Source of the DNA: Caulochytrium protostelioides | Taxonomy: Eukaryota > Chytridiomycota > Caulochytriomycetes > Caulochytriales > Caulochytriaceae | Assembly: GCA_003615045.1 (NCBI GenBank) | Contig: ML014225.1 | Location: forward strand, 1 to 60,940 | DNA: 60,940 nucleotides | Direction of reading: 5' to 3' | Shown: piece after piece, positions 51,260-60,890 of the stretch | How the letters are laid out: each line of letters starts with the position of its first letter | How positions within the stretch are numbered: the stretch's first letter is position 1 | Position numbers and translations under genes: made by a program | The notes under the pieces: model-generated | The model's database searches: none | What the model was told of the DNA's origin: nothing | The model's input: only the letters and a program-made list of their open reading frames with translations

Positions 51260-52724
51260 TGCCGTGGCGCAGTACATCCACCACTTCCCCACGCTCAACG
51301 ACGCGCTCGAGTGGTGCGAGAACCAGCTGCTCGCCACGTACTACCGCTACCACCACGCGTTCCGCGATCATGCCCGTGCCATGGCCCTCCCCAGTGCCTT
51401 GGCGCCTCCGGGCCCCATGACCATCCCGCGCGGCGTCCACAGCACCGCCGCGACGACTCCCACGCCCGCCACGGCCCCCGCAAGGCCGCCGCCCATGGAC
51501 GTCGATATCGACGAGACTGGCACTGGTAGCGCTGCCGACGACCTCGACATCCTCGACGATGCACTGGGTGCCAGCGGCGGTGACGGCGCCTTGATGGCCC
51601 GCCCGGCGACGCCGACTGCGGCCGTAGCCGGGAACGCCCCCGCGGCCGCCGCGGCCGATGCCACGGCGCCGACGACGGGCGCCCGCCGCTTCCCGCAGCT
51701 CGCGCACGCGCTGAGTCCACGCCAGCACCAGGCACAGATCGCTGCGAGCCACGTGCTGATGGCCAACCCGATCGCCGCGTCCTTCGACGCGCGCGACCTC
51801 ATGCTGCTCATGCCCTCACCGACGCCGGCGCCGGCGCCGCTGCCGGCGCCGCCGTCGCTGCCCTTGCTGGCGCCGAACGCCTACGACGCCGTGGACGCCG
51901 TGGTCCCCGCCGTGGACGGCGCGCGGGGCGCCGGCACGACGACAACGAGCACGACGAGCACGAGCCACCCGACGCCGTCGCCCGCCGCCGCGCCCGCGGC
52001 TGCCGCCGTCGGCGACGCTGACCACGCGCTGTCGCTCGCGGCCGCGTGGCCACCCAAGACGGCGCACCACGACGCCGTCCGCGCCGTGACCCTGCTCATG
52101 CAGGCGTTTTCGGAAGACAAATCCTTCGACGCCCGCGTCCTCCACTTCATTGCGCAGTACTTCCGCCGCCTCGTCGCCCCGCCGGGGACGCTGCTCTACG
52201 ACGTCGGCGACGCCGCGTCCTGCCTCTACATCGTGGAGCGCGGCGAGCTCGTCGTCAGCGTGCCGCGCGCCGCCGCGGCGACCAGCGGCGGCGGCGCCAG
52301 GGACGCGCGCGATGCGGCGGCGGACGACGACAGCGACGGCGCGGTGGCGCCCGCGTCGCCGCAGCGCCGCGTCATCGAGACGGCGCTCGCGGGCACGCTC
52401 ATCGGCGCGCTCGAGATGCTCGCGGAGCGGCCGCGCACGAGCCGCGTCGTGACCGGCGACTTGAGCGCCGCGGCGTTCGTCGCCGCGGACGCGCTGAGCC
52501 GGTCCGAACAGCGCCGCTCGGCCGACGGCGCCGCCGCCGCCGCCGTGACGGCGTCGGTGTCCGCGCCAGCCGGCGACCGCGACGCGGGCATGCATATCAT
52601 CTGGGCCCTCGACAAGGCCGTGTATGACGCGCTCGTGCAAACGCATCCGCGACGGATGCTCGTGTTTGCAACGCAGATCGCGCTGTGCTATGATGCGTCG
52701 CGGTACTACTCGCTGCTGCGTTAG
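48273..52724 (+). CDS. SulP-family transporter with STAS and cyclic-nucleotide-binding-like domains (Vsb1/YGR125W type)
   Basis: Single exon, 1483 residues from the first in-frame ATG (yeast Ygr125w is about 1036). A long disordered N-terminus (about 1-385) precedes a membrane domain of 10-12 helices (about 389-826), with family motifs LNVLDAMSYGIIIFP, GGSAFVGANGSMMIEVMPFL and SGLVGCPQNYLVYSNSL. The STAS domain (about 850-1010) has VAGFVFFGTIGQLESRL and VLLDFELLQGIDYSATEAFG, and is interrupted by an Asn/Thr loop and a poly-Asp run at 51223-51257. After another 250-residue disordered linker, residues about 1280-1483 form a cNMP-binding-like fold (FRRLVAPPGTLLYDVGDAAS, LYIVERGELVVSV, GTLIGALEMLAERPRTSRV). 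In fungi this group acts at the vacuole and affects basic amino acid storage; plasma-membrane sulfate permeases lack this tail. Substrate is inferred by family only. Confidence 0.87.
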
Positions 52725-54569
52725 TCGCGACAGGAATGGGAGAAAGGCGACGAACCGGTGGCCAGCACCCCCACACGCCGGTCTGGCCGATGATCGGTAT
52801 GGTCGGTATCGGCGCCGATGGCCTCAGCGTCCCGACGACCGCTTGGCAGCCGCGGGTGGCTTCGTGGACCGCCGGTTTCGCGGCGCAGCCACGGCGGGCG
52901 GCGCAAGCACGCCGCGGCCGGGCGCGTGCCAGCCTAGTGCCAGACCGCGATCGCCGACCGCTTTTTCCTTTTCTGCGGTCGGCCATGGATCATTCTGGTC
53001 TCGATGATCCTCGGATCCAATAGACAATTTTTTTTTGTTGATTTCTTCCTCGCTCCACAGGGCCACCGCGTCAAGGACGGTCCGCTCGGTGGCTGCGGCC
53101 GCGGTATGCCGCGTGGCCGTATAAGTAGGCCCTCGCCATGCCTGGTGGGATGCGACCGACCCTGGCGTCATGATGGTCTTCGGAGGATCGCCCTTCGGTC
53201 ACACGGACGTGGCGAGGGCTCCTGGGACACAGGCGATCCGGTGGCCGCCGCATCGATCCTCGTCGCTTCGGCCTGGGTCTCGCTGCTTGCGTATGACGCG
53301 TCGTGTCGACCTCCTCGGCACGTGCCATCGACATTATCAGCGACAGCCGTGGGTGATTGCCCTTCCGCGACATCCTGCACGGATCCGCCCCATCAACCAC
53401 AACAATCATAACAAACAGACGCGCTCTTGCGCGACGGCCGCTCGACGCACTCGCTGCCACCGGCGTTCCTAGCGCCGCTCACGACCGCCTTCACGCGCCG
53501 TCGCTTCCGTGCCGGGCCCCGGGCAGCGGCCACGGCCGTCGGCGTTCTGCCGTGCCGTCGTCCGGTGGGTGCGTGTGATTGCGTTGCGAATGCTGTGTGA
53601 TTGCGAGACGATTTGTTGTGGCGCGTGACGGCATCGCCTTGCGCAGCGCAGCGCAGCGACGGCGCCGCCGCCGGCATTCCAGGGCGCGGCGGCGGCCTTG
53701 ACGGTGCCTCGTCGTCCTCGTGCCGGGCCGGCGACCAACGGAAACGCCCGTCGGCGACCCGCTCGCGCTCGGGCGGCGGCGCCGCGCCGCAGGACGCCGC
53801 GGGACGCGCCGGAGACGGCGGATACCGCGCCTCGCTGCATCCGCAGCGCTTGATTACGCGATCGCGCGCGGCCGAGCTGCGCGGCGCTCGTACCACCCGC
53901 CACCGACGACCGTCCGTCGACCGCGCACGCCGCCTGCGACCGCCGTCGCCGGCCCACGCCGCGGCCTCACGGGGCGCCCAGGTCGGCGCGGTCGCATGCC
54001 GCGTGGCGGGCCCGCCTTTTTCGTTTCCTCGCGCGCGCCCGCTCCGGCACGCCCTCTTGGCCGATCCCGGTCGGCCGATCGCCCGACACTCGCGGCCGGT
54101 GCCTTCTCCGACGGCTGCCGCGACACCCTGCGCTCCGCGCCGCTCTCCGCCCGACGTGCCCCGACGTGCCCGACACGCCGTCTCGACGGACGCTGATCCC
54201 GCCCTCTGCCTCGCCGGCGTCGCCGCTGGCCCGTCCCTCCGGCCGCCCGCGGTCATTTCCTCGGCTCCGCCGGTCACGGGTCCGCCGTGCGCTCGCCTGC
54301 CGCGATCGCCACCACCGCCCGGGCACGTTGGTCGCCGCGGCCGCGCCGCCGCTTCTGCGGTCGCCTCGACGAACCGGGCGCCTACGTGCTCGCGGCGGGC
54401 CGTCTCTCGCGGCGGCGGCCAAGGCCACGGCCACGGCAACGGCGGCGGCGGCCGTAGCGACCCCGAGCGACCCGAGTGGCTTCGCCTCCGCTTCGTCGCG
54501 GCTTCGCGGAAGCCCCGCGTCGGCGTTTGCACGCGAGCGGTCGCCACTGAGCCGAGACGACTCGGCACG
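52725..54569. promoter_or_regulatory. intergenic region between the SulP gene and the CH-kinase gene
   Basis: About 1.8 kb. The section 53000-53450 is less GC-rich, with a T-run (53029-53038) and a TATAAG element at 53119. From 53601 the frame is open into the kinase gene but the translation is Arg/Pro-rich and domain-free, so I treat it as 5' flanking DNA. No other gene recognised. Confidence 0.45.
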
Positions 54570-57500
54570 ATGCGGGTCTACCAGATCTCCGACACGCTGC
54601 GCGGGCACGCGGCGCACGGCTCGGCGGCGGTGGCGGCCGCCGCGGCCGTCGCTGCCTCGACCGCCGCCATGCTCGCCGACAAGGCGCAGCACGAGCGGCA
54701 GCGACAGGACGAGGCCGCCGCCGTCGCCTTCGTCGAGCGCGCCCTCGGCCACGAGCTGCCCTACCGCGGCAATCTGTGGCGCAGCTGCGTTGACGGCATC
54801 GTCCTCTGCCAGCTCGCCAACGCGCTCGCGCCCAACAGCGTGCCGCGCATCGCCAAGCGACCCCTGCCCTTTCTGCAGATGGAGAACATCGGGCACTTCC
54901 TCCAGGTCTGCCAGACGCACTTCAGCTTGCCCGCCGACCAGTGTTTCCAGACCGCGGATCTCTACGAGGGCCGCAATATGCCGCTCGTCGCCGCGACCCT
55001 GCTCCGCCTCGAGCAGCGCGTCGCCGCCCTGCCGCCGCTCAAGCCCCTGGCGCGGTCCCTCGCCACGCCCGCCGCCACGCCGCTCGCCACCGCCGTCGAC
55101 AAGGGCGCCGCCGCCGTCGGCGCGGCGCCGGGGCTGCCAGCGCCCGTCAACCGCAGCGCGTCCCTGCCGCCTGCGGCCCTGCAGCCCGCCACCGACCTTG
55201 CCGCCGCCGCTGCTGCTGCTGCCGCCCTCCACTCGCCCTCCGTCGCCGCCGTCGAGATCGTCACCAAGGAATCTGCTTGGGAGCCGCTCCCGCCCTCGGA
55301 CGCGTCGGCCTTGCGCGCGCTCCCGCGCGTGCGCTCCACGCCGGCCGCGCCGCCCGCCTCAGAGCCGCCGCCGTCGCCACTGCGGCTGGCGCCGCCGGCC
55401 GCCGCCGCCGCGGCGTCTGCGTCCACGCCTTTGGCCGCCGCCGCCGGTGCGCTGCCACCGCCGACGTCGACGCTCGCGCCGCCACGCCGCCTGCCGCTCG
55501 CGCCGCCGCCGGGCGCCGCGCCCCCGCGCCCGCCGCCGCCGCACCGGCAGGGCCCGCCGCCGCGGCCCATGGCGCTCGCGATGCCGCCCATCGCCCCGCC
55601 CGCCATGCCTCCGGCCGACGCCAGGAGCACCGGACTCCTCACGCCGCAAGCGCTAAGGCCGCCCGGGCCGGCCATGGGCGCCACGGCCCACGGCCCGCCG
55701 CCGCCGACGTCGGCGTCGCTGTCGTCGCTCGTCGCGGCGGCCGTGGCCTCGCCCACGACGGCGACGACGGCGACGATGCCGACGCCGCCGGCGGCCACGG
55801 CCGTGATGGCGACGACGGCGAGTCTGTTGGCGCTGGCGAAGCCGTGCGCCGACGACGCGGCGAGCGGGGCGACGACGGCGACCACGATGACGCCGTCGTC
55901 GACGGCGACGACGGCGACGACGGCGACGGCCACGGCCTTGATGACGCCACAGACGGCGTCCGGGCCGGCGCCGCGGGCGCTGCGCGACTCGAAGCCGCCG
56001 CAGCCGACGGTCGCTGGGAAGTACCAGCTAGGTCAATGCATCGGCAAAGGCCAGTTCGGCGCCGTGTTCAAGGCGTTCGACACCGAGGAGGGCGTGCTGG
56101 TGGCCATCAAGCGGATCCCGATTGAGGACGACAACGAGGCCGGCATCGCAGACCTGATGGAGGAAGTGGCGCTGCTGCAGAGTCTCTCGCATCCGCATAT
56201 CGTCCACTATGAGGGCTTTGTCGTCGAGGACAGCTGCCTCAACATCATCCTCGAGTACGTCGAGACCGGCAGCCTGCTCCACGTCATCCGCAACTACGGC
56301 GTGCTCAAGGAGAAACTCGCCGCGTCCTATGTCATGCGCGCGCTCGAAGGGCTCGTCTACTTGCACGACAAGGGCGTCGTCCACTGCGACATCAAGGCGG
56401 CCAACATCCTGACCAACAAGGACGGGTGTGTCAAGCTCTCCGATTTTGGCGTTTCGCGCCGGCTCGGCGCGGGCGCCGCGGGGGCTGCCGCCGCCCAAGC
56501 CGGTGCCGGTGCCGGTGCCGCCGTAGCCCCCGCCGCCGCGGCGACGAACGTGGTCGGCACGCCCAACTGGATGGCGCCCGAGATCATTGAGCTCTCGGGC
56601 CCGACGCTCGCGTCGGACATCTGGTCGCTCGGCTGCGTGGTCATCGAGCTGCTTACCGGCAAGCCGCCGTGGTCCGAGTGGAACGGTATGACGGTCCTCT
56701 ACAAGATCGTGATGGAGCCGCGGCCGCCGCTGCCGCCGTCCATCTCCGCTGAGCTCACGGACTTCCTCGCGCTCTGCCTGACCAAGGATCCGGCGCGCCG
56801 GCCGACCGCGCGCCAGCTGCTTGGCCACCCGTGGCTCGCGCGCTACGCCACCGACCGCCGCTTCGTTGCCGCCGCCGCCGCGTATACCTCCGTGCCCTCG
56901 CTGCTCGCCTCGCATTCCGAGCCTCTGCTGGATACGGCCACCCTGCCGACGCCGGCGGCCGCGGCGGCAACGGTCGCAACGCTGGTGGCGGCGGCAGTGA
57001 TGCCGGTGGCGGCGGCAGTGACGGACGCGGCGCCGGCGCCGGCGGCGACCGCGCCCCGTATCCGCCCGGACTCCACGTCCAGGCCGCCGCCGCCGCCACC
57101 CCCCGCCGCCGCGGCCACGTCCCACGGAGCACCGACGACGCTGCTCCCACCCCTCCCGCGCTCGAGCCCTGCTCCCGCGCACGCGCCGCCGCCGCCGCCG
57201 CCGGCCCGCGCAGCCCATCCACCACCACTCGGTCACGCCGCTCCGAAACAGGCGGCGCCGCCAGACGCCGCCCCGCGACCCAAGCCCGCCACGCACGATG
57301 CGGTCGCCACGCCGGCCGGCCGGCGCTCGCCCTCGATCAGTCCGCTGCTGCCGACGGCGCGCCGCGACGCCGCGGGCGCCGTTGAAACGGGCGGGGCCGG
57401 CCCCGATGGCGACGACGGCCACGTCCCGGCCGCGGTGTCGCGGCGGTATGATGGCTTCGGGGCGGGGCGGGACACCGGCCATCCCTCCGAGGTCGGGCTC

Positions 57501-58175
57501 TTCTGGGGCGGCGATGCCGGCGCCGACCAGGCGCTCACGGATGCAGTGCTGACGCCCCTGCCCCCGGTGCGCTCGGGAATGACCTCCGGGGCGGACGCCG
57601 TTGCGAACGCCGATGCCGATGCCGATGCCGATGCCGATGCCACCGCCGCCGCCGCGGTCCCGAGCGCGCGACGCCGCCCGCTCCCGTCGGCCCTGCCGCC
57701 CGTCGACGCCGCCGTCCGCGCGGCGGTCGGCGCGCCGCCGCGCCCGCGGTCGGCCTCGTGGGTCCGGCTCGCGCGGGCGATGCCGCGCGTCGGCGCCGCG
57801 CCGCGGCCCCACAGCAGCCACCTCCTGCCGCCGCGGCCGCACGCCGACCGCCCGCGCCTGCTCGCGGCGCGGTCGATGCCCTCCCTGCACGCCGCGAAGG
57901 CCGCCGCCGCCGCGCCCGTGCGGGCCGAGCCGTTCGCGACCGCGACGACGGCGACGGCGACGCCGCCGACGCGCCACGGCGTCGCGTCGCCCGGCTGCCA
58001 CGACATCGACGACCTGACGGCGCACGTCGAGACGCGCGTCGCGGCGATGGCGCTGGCGTCCGTCTCGGCGCCGGCCTTGCTGGACGACGGCGCCGCCGGC
58101 GACCGCGACGCGACGGGTCCGCCCCGCGCCGACGTGGGCGCTGCGCATCGCGGCCGCCACTGCATGCTCATGTAA
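54570..58175 (+). CDS. calponin-homology plus STE-type (Cdc7/SIN-like) protein kinase with CaaX terminus
   Basis: Single exon, 1201 residues from the ATG starting MRVYQISDTLRG. Residues about 45-150 form a calponin-homology (CH) domain: LPYRGNLWRSCVDGIVLCQL, PFLQMENIGHFLQVCQ, FQTADLYEGRNMPLVAATLL. A 330-residue Ala/Pro/Thr linker follows. The kinase domain (about 483-760) has GKGQFG, VAIKR, HCDIKAANIL, DFG, VGTPNWMAPE and SDIWSLGCVVIELLTGKPPW, closest to the fission-yeast Cdc7/budding-yeast Cdc15 and MAPKKK-epsilon group, which act in septation and mitotic-exit signalling. The catalytic loop is HCD rather than HRD, and the activation segment has an Ala/Gly insertion of about 30 residues. The C-terminal third is disordered. 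The last four residues, CMLM, form a CaaX box predicting farnesylation and membrane anchoring. The CH-kinase-CaaX order is not one I know. Confidence 0.85.
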   Translation: MRVYQISDTLRGHAAHGSAAVAAAAAVAASTAAMLADKAQHERQRQDEAAAVAFVERALGHELPYRGNLWRSCVDGIVLCQLANALAPNSVPRIAKRPLPFLQMENIGHFLQVCQTHFSLPADQCFQTADLYEGRNMPLVAATLLRLEQRVAALPPLKPLARSLATPAATPLATAVDKGAAAVGAAPGLPAPVNRSASLPPAALQPATDLAAAAAAAAALHSPSVAAVEIVTKESAWEPLPPSDASALRALPRVRSTPAAPPASEPPPSPLRLAPPAAAAAASASTPLAAAAGALPPPTSTLAPPRRLPLAPPPGAAPPRPPPPHRQGPPPRPMALAMPPIAPPAMPPADARSTGLLTPQALRPPGPAMGATAHGPPPPTSASLSSLVAAAVASPTTATTATMPTPPAATAVMATTASLLALAKPCADDAASGATTATTMTPSSTATTATTATATALMTPQTASGPAPRALRDSKPPQPTVAGKYQLGQCIGKGQFGAVFKAFDTEEGVLVAIKRIPIEDDNEAGIADLMEEVALLQSLSHPHIVHYEGFVVEDSCLNIILEYVETGSLLHVIRNYGVLKEKLAASYVMRALEGLVYLHDKGVVHCDIKAANILTNKDGCVKLSDFGVSRRLGAGAAGAAAAQAGAGAGAAVAPAAAATNVVGTPNWMAPEIIELSGPTLASDIWSLGCVVIELLTGKPPWSEWNGMTVLYKIVMEPRPPLPPSISAELTDFLALCLTKDPARRPTARQLLGHPWLARYATDRRFVAAAAAYTSVPSLLASHSEPLLDTATLPTPAAAAATVATLVAAAVMPVAAAVTDAAPAPAATAPRIRPDSTSRPPPPPPPAAAATSHGAPTTLLPPLPRSSPAPAHAPPPPPPARAAHPPPLGHAAPKQAAPPDAAPRPKPATHDAVATPAGRRSPSISPLLPTARRDAAGAVETGGAGPDGDDGHVPAAVSRRYDGFGAGRDTGHPSEVGLFWGGDAGADQALTDAVLTPLPPVRSGMTSGADAVANADADADADADATAAAAVPSARRRPLPSALPPVDAAVRAAVGAPPRPRSASWVRLARAMPRVGAAPRPHSSHLLPPRPHADRPRLLAARSMPSLHAAKAAAAAPVRAEPFATATTATATPPTRHGVASPGCHDIDDLTAHVETRVAAMALASVSAPALLDDGAAGDRDATGPPRADVGAAHRGRHCMLM
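57601..57645. repeat. (GATGCC)n hexanucleotide repeat in CH-kinase gene
   Basis: About six GATGCC units coding an Asp-Ala run in the disordered tail of the kinase. It is the same unit as at 38.5, 40.6 and 41.1 kb. Confidence 0.93.
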
Positions 58176-58367
58176 TTCCCCAGGGGCGCGTCACCCGGAA
58201 GCATCCCGGAGCGCCCTGCGGCATGCATGATCCCCTCCAGCGCATGCGAATGCGTTCACTGGATCTCCCAGGGCGAAATGGCGGAGAGACTAGGGCTGCG
58301 CGGCGGAGTTATCCCATCCCAGGCCGCCGCCGTTCACATTTAATCATCCTAAAAATGAAAACCGGCG
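58176..58367. terminator. shared 3' region with A/T patch (CH-kinase / last gene)
   Basis: 192 bases between convergent stop codons, with an A/T-rich patch at about 58332-58360 (CATTTAATCATCCTAAAAATG). Likely poly(A)-signal area for both transcripts. Confidence 0.5.
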
Positions 58368-59389
58368 TCAGGAGATTCGATCGTGGGCTATCTGGTGCGT
58401 GGCTTGGAGCCAGCCTTCGGCCAGCGTCATCCAGACCGTCTCGTGAGCGCCGCCGCGGCCCGCTTGGGCGCAGAGCTCGAGGCCGATCTCGGTGAGCCGC
58501 GGACACAGCGTGCCCGCCAGATACGTCTCTAGCGGCCCGCGGTCCCAGGCGCCGCTCGCGCTCGGCGTCGGCCGCGGCAGCGTCGGCGACAGCGTCGCCA
58601 ACAGCCGCGCCAACGTCTGCACAAACCCGAGCGCGCGCTCCGCGGTGTAGAGGGCTTCGGCCTCGTTGGCTTTGCGGGGCGCCCGCGCCGCGCCGGTGGA
58701 CGCCGCCGCCGCGTTGGACGCCGTCGGCGCCGCGTAGGCACGCGCATACGGCAGCCGCAGCGCATGGCAAACGGCGTCGAGATAGAGCGTCCACAGAGTC
58801 ACGACGCGCTGGAGCGACGCGAGGGGCACCGGCTGATGGGTCCATCCCGCGACGCGGTCCACGAACGTCAGCGCCGCCTCGAGCACCTGCCGGCCGTGGC
58901 GGACCCACGCGAGCGGCGGCGCCAGCGCCGGCGCCGGCGGCGCCGAGGCCGCCGCGGGAGGGTCGGGACGCCACCAGAGGCACGCGAGCGCCTCGACGGA
59001 CGCGGCGGCGGCGGCGCTCGCGATCTGCCAGAAGCAGGCCATGACGGCCGCCGGCACGCTCGTCATGGCGCCGCCGGCGGCGTCTGCCGCCGCCCCCAAC
59101 GGCATCCATTCGTGGGCGCCCGCAGCGGCGTCGGCGTCGGCGGGATCGTAGGCGCGTAAGGGGAGACCGGAGCGCCGCCAGGCGCACACGAGACCAAACA
59201 GGTGCGGCGCGACGTAGTGGTTCCACCGGCGCCACGCGGCCATGCGCGCGGCCAGGCGGTGCGAGAGGGTCTCGAGCGCGAGCAGCCGCCGGTGCAGCGC
59301 GGCGAGGACCACGTCGTCGCGGCCGCCGGAAGGGCCCGCGGCGCCGCCGGCACCCGCGGCGTGGACCGCGTCGGCGGGGTTGCCGCCGC

Positions 59390-59423
<34 letters not shown>

Positions 59424-60827
59424 GATGAGAGGATCGAGGGCGTGGCGCGCCGTCTGCTGGAGAAACGTCTGCATGCTATCCTGGATATGGCGGCACTGCA
59501 TCAGATCGAGCACGCGGCTGATGTGCTCGGGGGCGGTGAGGCGCTCGACGAGGGCGGCGCGGGTCAGGGCGCGAGGCGGCGGGGCGCGCGGCACGGACCG
59601 GCCGTGCAGCGTGTCGCCGTCTTCCACACTCATCGGACCGTCCGAGTCCATGGCGTGATCTTCGTCAGCGCTGCTGCTGCTGATGCCCGTCCTCCTTGTC
59701 CGGCGGTGGTCAACGCCGTCATGGCCGACGCTGGCGTAGCGCAATCCCTCGTGTTCCAGAAGGTCGTCCCGCATCGGATCGAACGCATCGCTGTCGGCGT
59801 GTTGCTGCCGCTCGTACGCCGCTTGCTCCATCTGCACCAGCGGGAGCAGGCGCAGCACCCGCGACAGCAACACGGCGAACCGCTCGTTCACGTCCGGCGG
59901 GTCGGCCGCCAGCCACGCCGGCGCATCCGCGACGTGCGTTGGGACGGTCCATGACGACGACGGGGATGGCGACGACGACGCGACGGACGACGCCGCGAGA
60001 GCGCGGCCGCGCGCCAGCAGGGCGTCCAGCGCTTGAATGCTGTCACGGAAGTCGCGTAGGTGGCTGTGCGGCAGCGCCGACGGGGGCCCGCCGCCCGTGG
60101 TCCACGCGTCCCGGTGCCGTGGCGCCGTCTCCGGCTCCGCCGCCGTCCTGAGGGACGCCGAGACGAGCGACGGAGGCGGCGAGGGCGGCGCGAGCCGGAG
60201 ACGCTTCAGGGAGGCGATGGCCACGCGTATGCTGCGACAGTCGGGCGCCGCGCCGTCCGCCGGCCGTGGCGGCGACGGTGACGGCGCGGCGAGCGCGGCG
60301 GCCTCTGGCGGTGGCGGTGAGCGTGAGCGCTTGGCGGCGTGCATCCCGTCCAGACTGACCGCGGAGTCCATGTCGGCGTCCATGGACGGCGGAGCTTCGG
60401 GCCACGGGTATGCGAGCGGCCGCAGCGCCGGCGGGCCCCCGTCACTCTGGGGCCGTCCTCGTCGCGGCGAGCCGGCGTCGGCGTCGCCCATCGGCTCGAA
60501 CTCGCTGCCCACCATGAACGGCGATGACGACGCGGCAGAGGCGGAGGCGAACGCCGATCCCCCGGACGCGGCGGCCATCGGCCGGTGCCGCGGGTGATGC
60601 GTGACGAGCTGCTGAAGCGCGTCCGTCAGCGTGAGGAGGGTGGTCTGCCAGGCCACGGTGGCCTGGGACGTCGTCGGGCTACCGCCGCTGCGGCCGCCGG
60701 GACCGCAGGTCGACGGCGCATAGGCCGCGGCGCTGCCGCTGCTCGCGGGGAGCGGCGAGGGCGGCGCAGGCCGGGTCGCCGGCCGCGAGCCGTCATCGTC
60801 CATCATCGCGAGGGAAGGCTGGCCCAT
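58368..60827 (-). CDS. large hypothetical protein, partly helical, start uncertain
   Basis: Open frame of 819 residues from the ATG at 60827 (MGQPSLAMMDDDG); the frame continues upstream to the window edge without an ATG, so the gene could start outside. The N-terminal 230 residues are disordered Ser/Pro/Ala with an acidic centre. Two helical segments around 240-330 (SIRVAIASLKRLRL, LRDFRDSIQALDALLARGR, NERFAVLLSRVLRLLPLVQM) and a longer helical C-terminal half (LVERLTAPEHISRVLDLMQC, LEAALTFVDRVAGWTHQP, RVVTLWTLYLDAVCHALRLP) look like real folded protein. Poly-Ala and poly-Gly runs interrupt it. No zinc cluster, membrane span or catalytic motif is visible. A nuclear or scaffold protein is possible, but I do not recognise the family. 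Confidence 0.55.
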
Positions 60828-60837
60828 GGCCGAGGTC

Positions 60838-60887
<50 letters not shown>

Positions 60888-60890
60888 CGC
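60838..60890. repeat. (GGC)n trinucleotide repeat near window end
   Basis: About 16 GGC units upstream of the chosen start of the last gene. They would read as poly-alanine in its open frame if translation began further upstream. Confidence 0.95.

Noticed and set aside
49425-51752. 775-codon minus-strand frame opposite the SulP gene
   Set aside because: Charged, domain-free mirror of membrane helices. The plus strand carries clear SulP and STAS motifs.
53601-54569. In-frame upstream extension of the CH-kinase gene (323 codons)
   Set aside because: The sequence is Arg/Pro-rich with no conserved motif. The CH domain is complete without it, and a normal ATG is available at 54570.
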